A DNA stretch of 22,327 nucleotides. Origin: an uncultured Treponema sp. (lineage in GTDB: Bacteria; Spirochaetota; Spirochaetia; Treponematales; Treponemataceae). The position numbers were made by a program, and so were the translations under genes. Numbering within the stretch: position 1 is the stretch's first letter; each line of letters begins with the position of its first letter. Of the stretch, positions 22,240 through 22,327 are shown in pieces. The notes beneath the pieces are model-generated. The model was given only the letters and a program-made list of their open reading frames with translations. It was not told the origin of the DNA and ran no database searches. The stretch is taken from positions 1-22,327 of the forward strand of contig CALAEZ010000240.1 of assembly GCA_937891125.1 (NCBI GenBank), given 5' to 3'.

Positions 22240-22327
22240 AAAGTAGATTTAAGCATACAGTTTCTGTATGACAATCACTGGTTTTTCAAGGCAGACTTTG
22301 CCGACGAGTTTGAAACAAACACGCTCA
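21901..22327 (+). pseudogene. Secreted-protein-like reading frame joined to dinB, interrupted by TAA, running off the window
   Basis: In the dinB frame a signal-peptide-like sequence (about 21898-21990) leads into an exported-type sequence: GTGSLVFDTSALP, then IETNIGGKDIVFSADGYWQA and a short aromatic-rich region. A TAA stands at 22237-22239, but the same frame stays open for 29 codons to the window end and reads KVDLSIQFLYDNHWFFKADF, which looks like alternating strands of an outer-membrane protein. One transition (CAA to TAA) would explain the stop. I believe large treponemal surface proteins of this style exist, but I cannot name the family. No ATG, GTG or TTG start with a ribosome site lies just before the signal sequence. 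The downstream limit is unknown. Confidence 0.45.

Overview
The window looks like chromosomal DNA of a spirochaete, most likely a Treponema-like species with G+C near 50%. The reasons are a PnrA/TmpC-type purine-nucleoside lipoprotein with a matching ABC transporter, a MurC of the ETCEY type I associate with treponemes, many lipoproteins with loose lipoboxes, and several hypothetical proteins of treponemal character. This assignment rests on family recognition, not on a database search. I see no rRNA, tRNA, CRISPR array, insertion sequence or prophage. No gene-free stretch exceeds about 140 bases.

Layout. (1) 1-5077, minus strand: a three-gene operon for exported proteins. It reads from an endonuclease/exonuclease/phosphatase (EEP) nuclease lipoprotein, through a lamin-tail-type lipoprotein carrying a run of nine G, to a partial secreted protein cut by the window edge. 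(2) 5215-9746, plus strand, divergent: ATPase and two permeases of a nucleoside ABC transporter, then yicC, all within a few bases of each other. (3) 9876-10979, minus: the PnrA-like nucleoside-binding lipoprotein with its own strong promoter, followed upstream by murC (11104-12636, minus). (4) 12685-13485, plus: recO, divergent from murC across a 48-bp gap. (5) 13577-18731, minus: a five-gene operon from one strong promoter: a 388-aa unknown, an unknown lipoprotein, trmB, ligA and a small single-pass membrane protein. (6) 18803 to the end, plus: an unknown multi-pass membrane protein overlapping dinB, whose frame runs without a stop into a signal-peptide-like sequence and a secreted-protein-like tail.

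The genes of 1-10979 fit one pathway. Exported nuclease proteins would degrade extracellular nucleic acid, and the PnrA-type lipoprotein with its permease would import the nucleosides. That is plausible for a purine-dependent spirochaete (inference). The rest is DNA repair (recO, ligA, dinB), wall synthesis (murC), tRNA modification (trmB) and unidentified envelope proteins.

The most notable points are the G9 tract inside a surface lipoprotein gene, which is a candidate phase-variation switch; the in-frame DinB/secreted-protein junction with an apparent nonsense codon behind it; a long hairpin at the predicted 5' end of the pnrA-like mRNA; and start codons almost touching the predicted transcription starts at murC, recO and the 18803 gene.
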